Shown in pieces: positions 58,796-64,000 of a DNA stretch of 64,000 nucleotides. The translations under genes were made by a program, and so were the position numbers. Origin of the DNA: Eonycteris spelaea (taxonomy: Eukaryota; Chordata; Mammalia; Chiroptera; Pteropodidae); the NCBI GenBank assembly GCA_003508835.1, contig PUFA01000289.1, forward strand, positions 1,302,001-1,366,000, read 5' to 3'. Within the stretch, counting starts at the first letter, position 1. Each line of letters opens with the position of its first letter. A model generated the notes under the pieces. The model did no database searches. It worked only from the letters and a program-made list of their open reading frames with translations, and was not told where the DNA came from.

Positions 58796-59158
58796 TGGAA
58801 CAATATGTTTTGCTTAGCTAATTTTGACTAAGATAAATTTCTTTAAAAGTTGTGGGAAGGAAATTTAGAATGAGAAAAAGATTTTTTAAAACATTTATTC
58901 AGTCTCCCTTTAAGTATTCCTAGTTGTTTTAATGAGTCGATATCTATTAGGTTGGCATTGACTCCATTTGGTTAATAATCTGTATTCTTAGTCATAAAGT
59001 AGTCAAATTGTTTCCTAAGGTCATAAAATTATGTATAGTCATTTATCCAATAATATATATTTTTTGCTTTTGGAGTGATGGTATTAAAATAAATGTCATG
59101 GGACACTAGACTTTCTAATACCCAATATTATGGAAATCTGAGTCATCATAATAATCTA
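58796..59158. other. AT-rich intron, nothing recognised
   Basis: No family assigned. Confidence 0.5.
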
Positions 59159-59162
59159 GTTT

Positions 59163-59652
59163 AGTGCTGTCCTATAGAAATGTAATGAAAGCCACATATA
59201 AAATTTTCTACTATCTACATTAAAAAAGTTTTTAAAAAGTGAAATTACTTTTAATAATGTATTCTGACTCAGTATGTCCAAAAATTTATTATTTCAACAT
59301 GTAAACAATACTAAAAGCATTATTGAGATATTTTACATTTTTTTATTAAGTCTCATAAATCCAGTGTGCATTACACATGTCTAGCACATCTCAATTTGGA
59401 AGCTAAATTTTTATCACAGATACTTAATCGGTATTAGTTTCATAAAAATTTCAGTTTAAAAAGTAGGGTCCCAGAGCCAAGTTATACCAAAAAACACTTT
59501 TTCAACAATTAAAAAATATATATATATATATATTTAAATTTAAATAAGTTAATTAAAATTAAATAAAATTAGAAAAATTAAAAACTCAGTCCCTCAGTTT
59601 ATGCTAGCCCCATTAGAAATGTTCAGAGCTGTGGCTACCATAATGAACAGCA
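59163..59652 (+). mobile_element. hAT-Charlie-type (MER5-like) non-autonomous DNA transposon
   Basis: Terminal inverted repeats are visible: AGTGCTGTCCTATAGAAATG at the left and the complement of GGCTACCATAATGAACAGCA at the right. Between them lie AGCCACATATAAAATTTTC, CTACATTAAAAAAGTTTTT, TTTCAACATGTAAACAATAC, TTGAGATATTTTACATTTTT and GCACATCTCAATTTGG, in consensus order. The stretch 59410-59530 carries an unrelated insert and a short AT run. Confidence 0.82.
59514..59532. repeat. Short (AT)n run inside the DNA transposon
   Basis: ATATATATATATATAT flanked by AT-rich sequence. Confidence 0.85.
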
Positions 59653-59655
59653 CAG

Positions 59656-60010
59656 ATCCGATCAGTCTCTAGCTACATTTCTTCTTCAGCAATAATATTT
59701 AAGCCATGTGTTCCTTTGCCCTATTTTGGTTTGTTCTTTGTTATTTAAAGGGACCCTCTTTTAAGAGGTGATAGTGGAAGTTAGTCATATAGTAGCTAAG
59801 GTGATGGAAGGGGCCAGTCCTGGGTGCAGCCAAGGATGCAAGCTAAGTGGGAGCTCTCTTCAATTAGATCCTGGAGAATGCCTTTAATTTCTCATGGCTA
59901 CAAATATTTGACCTTGAGGAAAAGTGGGAATGAAAAGGTAATAAAGCTTTTGAGTCTTCTAGGTGTTTCTCTCTTATTTAAAGCCATGTTAAGATAGTAT
60001 GTGCAATCTT
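59656..60010. other. Intron, nothing recognised
   Basis: No family assigned. Confidence 0.45.
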
Positions 60011-60083
60011 TAGCCTGCTTCATGGCTTGTGCATTTATTTTACTTGGAAAAAGGACTGCATACTTTTCATTAACAAGTTTAAG
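60011..60083 (+). repeat. Local direct duplication, copy 1
   Basis: A 73-bp segment, with CATGGCTTGTGCATTTATTT and TACTTGG followed by GCATACTTTTCATTAACAAG, is repeated in the same orientation at 61121-61195. Roughly 6 substitutions and 2 single-base gaps separate the copies. Confidence 0.92.
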
Positions 60084-61120
60084 ATTCTAAAGCAGAGCAT
60101 TCCATTAATATTCAATTCAAATATGATTTCTGATTATAGAACTATAAGCTTAAAATTCTAATAGGGACACTGAATTTAGCTCACATCTCCAACCTATCAT
60201 TGACCCCTTTTTAATCTAGTCAACTTAGAAAGCTATCTATTCATTTTAACAATGCTGCCATTACCAAAACATATGTTAATATAGTCTTCCATATATTGGT
60301 ATGTGTTTTTACTCTAAAATAATAGATCTTATTTAAGTTAGAAGTCATTCTGAGAAAGATCTAGTAAGTAAGTAGTAACTCATTTTCTTAGAAATGTGAA
60401 TACATGTTTATTAGTTATATATTGTGGCATTTTTGTTTTAATAAAAAACCATATTGGAGGTTGGACTTTTTAGCAAATATTTTTAAACTTTAGTGTACAT
60501 AAGACTCACTTGAGGAATTTGTTAGAATGTAGATTCCATGGCCCTATTTCAAAAGACGGTAATTCTTTCCTAGGCTTTAGAAGTAAAAGACCGTTCTGCT
60601 CTCTATACTCTCTTGTGGCCAGAATAGCATATCAGGCCTGTGGATTTTCTCTCTTGGGGGAGAGGGTTCTCACCTTCTAAAGGCAGTTCAGCAAGAGGCT
60701 CAGCCCAGAAATGAGGCACAGGGTCACTGTTCTTGGGCTGTCCTCCTTTTCCCCTTAGGAAAACCGAAAACTTTAGAATACCAAAGTAAGCAGGTTGTAG
60801 AGAAAATAAAAACATAGGCCATTTGGGCTGCTGTCTAGTGTTGGGTTAAAGGACCAGGGTTATATCTGCAAACTTGAGCGAGGCCTGGCCCAGCGCACTA
60901 GGGTACAAGTCACATTAAAATTTGGTACTAAGAGCCAAGGCAGGTATTAAAGATGGCCATTATTTTACTGTGTCCTCAATTCTCCTTCGGGAGGTGTCTG
61001 GATGAGATTCAAGATGCTAGTCACCTTTGACACATTAATGCCGGTTCTTTGCAAACAAGTATTTTGTTTCCTCACAAAAATTTCCTTGTTCCTGTCACCA
61101 AAGAAAGGAAAATAAACTAT
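60084..61120. other. Intron between the duplicated segments
   Basis: Contains a less AT-rich part (60600-60960) with no identified repeat. The minus-strand ORF at 60603-60815 shows no domain. Confidence 0.45.
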
Positions 61121-61195
61121 TAGTCTGCCTCATGGCTTGTGCATTTATTTTACTTGGAGAAAAGGAACTGCATACTTTTCAGTAACAAATTTAAG
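61121..61195 (+). repeat. Local direct duplication, copy 2
   Basis: Matches 60011-60083 at an offset of 1110 bp. Sequence similarity does not continue on either side. Confidence 0.92.
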
Positions 61196-61469
61196 AGAAA
61201 AAGGAACTCAACCATTACTACTTTTTGTTTCATTTATATTAGAAATTAAAAAGATAGAGAAAGAATTGAATGCTGCAAGGCCCAAGAGTGTTGCAAAACT
61301 GTGGTGTGTCCAGAGACTGCTATAATGGTATAATTGAAAAATTGGGGACACAGTGTCACATTTCTTAATTTGGCAAATAGAAATCATTTCGCAAATATAC
61401 ATTTTAATGTTCATAATTAGTAGCAGTCGGCAACAGGACACCAATAATGGCACTTATATAGTTATTAAA
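61196..61469. other. Intron, nothing recognised
   Basis: An acceptor-like TTTCATTTATATTAG string near 61228-61242 precedes a short frame rich in Lys/Glu. There is no supporting exon homology. Confidence 0.4.
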
Positions 61470-61650
61470 AGTTACTTCTTTCCTCCAAATAGTCTTTATA
61501 AAATCTCTGAGAAATATTCTCTTTCAGAATTTAACACACAGAGGTTATTCTCCCAAGGTTGCACATATGACTGACAGAGCTGAAACATGAAACCATATTT
61601 TTAGGCTTCACAAAAGCACATGATTTAATACCCTGATTGTACTACTCAGA
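61470..61650 (-). mobile_element. Possible MIR fragment (diverged)
   Basis: AACACACAGAGGTTATTCTC, CCAAGGTTGCACATATGACT and GACAGAGCTGAAACATGAAA resemble the antisense MIR 'gcccaaggtcacacagctag' and 'ggcagagctgggattcgaa' blocks. Confidence 0.55.
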
Positions 61651-61917
61651 AATGAATGGGACAGAGTGACACTTAGTCACTAACATCAATGACTAATACA
61701 CTGGCTAGGGTCTTTCCAATCCCCTTCTCCCTAATGTCCTCCATTAATTAGTTACCAAATTTAGTCATTTTAACCCTTTCATCATTCTTAACTCCATTCC
61801 TTTCTCTTCATGAGCAGTGTCCCAATTCATCCTAAATTCCTGGACATTTACCAAATATCTCCTAATATTCTCACTACAATATTTTTTCTTTGCACATGGG
61901 TTTCCCGCTACCTAAAA

Positions 61918-61975
61918 TGACTTCATTCCTTCCTTCCACCCTTCCTTCCTTTCCTCTTCCTTCCTTCCTTGTCCA
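61918..61975 (+). repeat. (TTCC)n pyrimidine-rich tract
   Basis: Imperfect CTTCC/TTCC units over about 55 bp. Confidence 0.9.
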
Positions 61976-63765
61976 CCTATAAACTTCCTTCTTTGTCTAT
62001 CCATAAATTTCATACTCACCCCTCAATATTTTGTTGATAAATTTTCCCAAGGAAGAATAAATTTTCACCAACAGGCATTTAGGCAATATCAATTTCCCGA
62101 AGGTTTTCAACTTACGACTAAATATGAATGCTAACGTCTATAGCTAAGAATCTGCAAAGCTCACATGAAAATGTGGTACAAACCATGAACTATGAAGTAC
62201 TTAAGGTTGTGGGTTTTTTATTATTACAATGAATATATCCTGGAGCTTGAATATGTTTGTCTTCACATTGCTACATGGCTATTTTTATTAATATGTTGTT
62301 GAAATTTATTCTTGTAATTAAAACTTGTCCAATATAACTTGACATACACTTGTGGCCAAAGGTGGTCGATAAGTCATGCAAAAGATTATGATCTTCTCAA
62401 AAGACAGAGGGGAAATAGCCTTCTTCAAGGAAGACATTCTTTAGATTATAAAAAGTAAACAAATAAACATTCCCACCATACCAAGAATTCCCATGCACGA
62501 GTCAACAATGACTGAGAGGAACCTATTTTTGCTACTGATGGCCCTGTCACATAGTGATACTCAAAGCTGTTACTGTTTTACAACAGTTAAGCCAGAAAGG
62601 CACATGAAACCCAAAACTTTCCTAGATTTCTGTTGACAAAGGTAATAATATCAATGACTCTCTTATTAAATCTAGTAAATAAATACCTGTGGTATCTTCC
62701 TTTTCATGGTTCTCAGTAACTCTAAACATTCATCCTTCATAAGCCAAGAAGTTACAAAAAATGTTGGCATTTGTATAAAAGAAAACAAAACTTTGTAAAC
62801 ACTAAGTGTGACTAATAGGAGAAAAAAATGCATTCACTAAAAGAAAGAGTTCATTATGCTATTTAAGATAAAAGATCAAAATCTTAAAAGGTTAATAGTA
62901 GTCTAACTACTTCATACATTTCCCAAATTTCAAATTAAATTTTGATTTGAAAGATATCAAATCAAAATGAAATACAAACATGTATACAATAAGTGGCACA
63001 ATTGAAAGATTTAAGTTTTCTTTTCTATCCAAGAGAAATAATGCTGGCATTCAAAAATTATAACTAAGGGGAGAAACTTGAGCACTTTGTCACTATTGTA
63101 CCTCTATCTAGGCATCAGAAATTCTTGCCACACCTATCATGTTACAGGGCATTAATTCTGACACATTATTGAAAATAGACATTCTACTAGAAGTCAATTT
63201 GCCCTCATATCTGATAATTCATGATTAACAACAATAAACTTTTTCTGTACTTAACTATTGTTTGAATTGGACTCTTTCTCCTCTTTCCAGCATTTCATAT
63301 CCTTCCCCACCCTGATCTTCCAGCTCCCTTCTCTCTTCACTGAAACCCAGAAATAAAGCAGGAAAAGAGATTGTTATACTTTGTAATTTACAGGTCTCAT
63401 CTTTCAGAAGGACAAAATGGCTTGTCAGATTGGAGAGTCTATTTTTGGCTTAGGTCACGCTTTATCTTGGGGCTTTTCATGAAATTTTATCTTATTGTAC
63501 ATAGCTACAGAAACTTAAAGAAAGCTGTTTTCTGTTATTTATTTCATATGTGAGAGACAAATCAATATTAAAGACATTAAGGTAGTAAAAACATGTAGTA
63601 ATGTTATATCATTTATTCTTCCACTTCATCCTCACCTAAGGGATTATAGATGTCTAGTCTTAACTCCTTATAATGCAAAACAATGGTTCCTACTCTTTAT
63701 TGAACATATATATCTTAGATACCCATGTATCTAATAGTCTAGAAAATGCAGATAAGAAGAGACCT
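61976..63765. other. Intron, nothing recognised
   Basis: About 1.8 kb of AT-rich sequence without an assignable repeat. A 60-aa ORF at 63371-63553 is unremarkable. Confidence 0.5.
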
Positions 63766-64000
63766 AAAGAAAGGCAGGGTACACAAATAATAACAACTAT
63801 AATAGCAGTAACATTAAGTGAGTGCTTACTATGTGCCAGGAATGCTTCTAACCACTGTACATCTGATAGGTCATTTAACCTTTACAAGAAGTTATATTTT
63901 TGTCCCTATTTTCCAGAAGAAAAAACTGAGGACCGTCATGATTAAGCAGTTTGGCCAAAAATCATACAGCTGATAGAAAAAGGATTAGAACCCTAGTCAC
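63766..64000 (-). mobile_element. MIR SINE, near full length, cut by the window edge
   Basis: Antisense MIR in order: AGTGAGTGCTTACTATGTGC, CAGGAATGCTTCTAACCACT, GTCATTTAACCTTTACAAGA, CCTATTTTCCAGAAGAAAAA, ACTGAGGACC, CAGTTTGGCCAAAAATCATA, CAGCTGATAG and GGATTAGAACCCTAGTC. Confidence 0.92.

Larger units (their letters stand above)
12903..64000 (-). other. ARHGAP24: ARHGAP24 intron upstream of the first coding exon (partial)
   Basis: The minus-strand gene orientation makes this the intron between a non-coding 5' exon and the coding exon at 12703-12902. It continues beyond the right edge. ARHGAP24 is known to span several hundred kilobases with very long 5' introns, so 51 kb without another recognisable exon is expected. 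No CpG island or promoter-like GC-rich region was seen. Confidence 0.8.

Noticed and set aside
61228..61325. Acceptor-like TATTAG followed by a Lys/Glu-rich open frame
   Set aside because: No donor with a consistent frame and no homologous protein recognised. Similar strings are common in AT-rich intron.
1..64000. CRISPR arrays, operons, phage or plasmid modules, or a new defence or biosynthetic system
   Set aside because: The window is mammalian intronic DNA. All tandem repeats seen are microsatellites or mini-arrays without spacer structure, and no multi-gene coding block exists.

Overview
This is 64 kb of AT-rich eutherian nuclear DNA with no bacterial, plasmid or phage content. I could support one protein-coding exon. 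It lies on the minus strand at 12703-12902 and is the first coding exon of the long isoform of ARHGAP24 (FilGAP, a RhoGAP). It carries 20 nt of 5' UTR, the start codon and 60 codons, which enter the PH domain, and it has a clean splice acceptor and donor. The rest of the window reads as ARHGAP24 intron: 1-12702 lies downstream of the exon in transcript order, and 12903-64000 lies upstream, toward non-coding first exon(s) that are not visible here. Nearly all other ORFs are chance ORFs of 60-120 codons in intron or repeat DNA.

The intronic DNA is a layered fossil record of retroposons. I recognise many MIR and L2 fragments, old L1 3' ends (3.3, 20.5-21.3, 23.3-24.8, 25.6-26.3, 30.5-31.5, 47.6-49.2 and 50.5-51.2 kb), MaLR/MLT1-type LTRs (18.6, 22.8 and 54.1 kb), one solo-LTR-like element (4.8-5.65 kb), DNA-transposon fossils (20.5-21.15 and 59.16-59.65 kb) and a younger L1-type element at 31.48-33.91 kb. 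That element keeps its 5' UTR, a broken ORF1 and a 3' end but lacks almost all of ORF2. Small-RNA pseudogenes are also present: one full-length and one truncated U6 copy, and a 36-nt 5' half of initiator tRNA-Met. Microsatellites are frequent: CT/GT, GAT, AAAC, two long CA arrays, TA, TATG and a GA-rich tract.

Organism: a placental mammal. No Alu, B1/B2, CAN, PRE, BovB/Bov-tA or ERE elements were recognised. This argues against primates and common rodents and is unusual for carnivore, pig, cattle or horse. The young L1-type element has a laurasiatherian look by memory, and a SINE-poor lineage such as a megabat would fit, but this is inference.

I found no new gene system. The points most worth a second look are the half-L1 (HAL1-like) architecture at 31.5-33.9 kb, the tRNA half, a 75-bp local duplication at 60.0/61.1 kb, a palindrome-rich mini-array at 26.03-26.10 kb, and the TTTG microsatellite that supplies the polypyrimidine tract of the ARHGAP24 coding exon.
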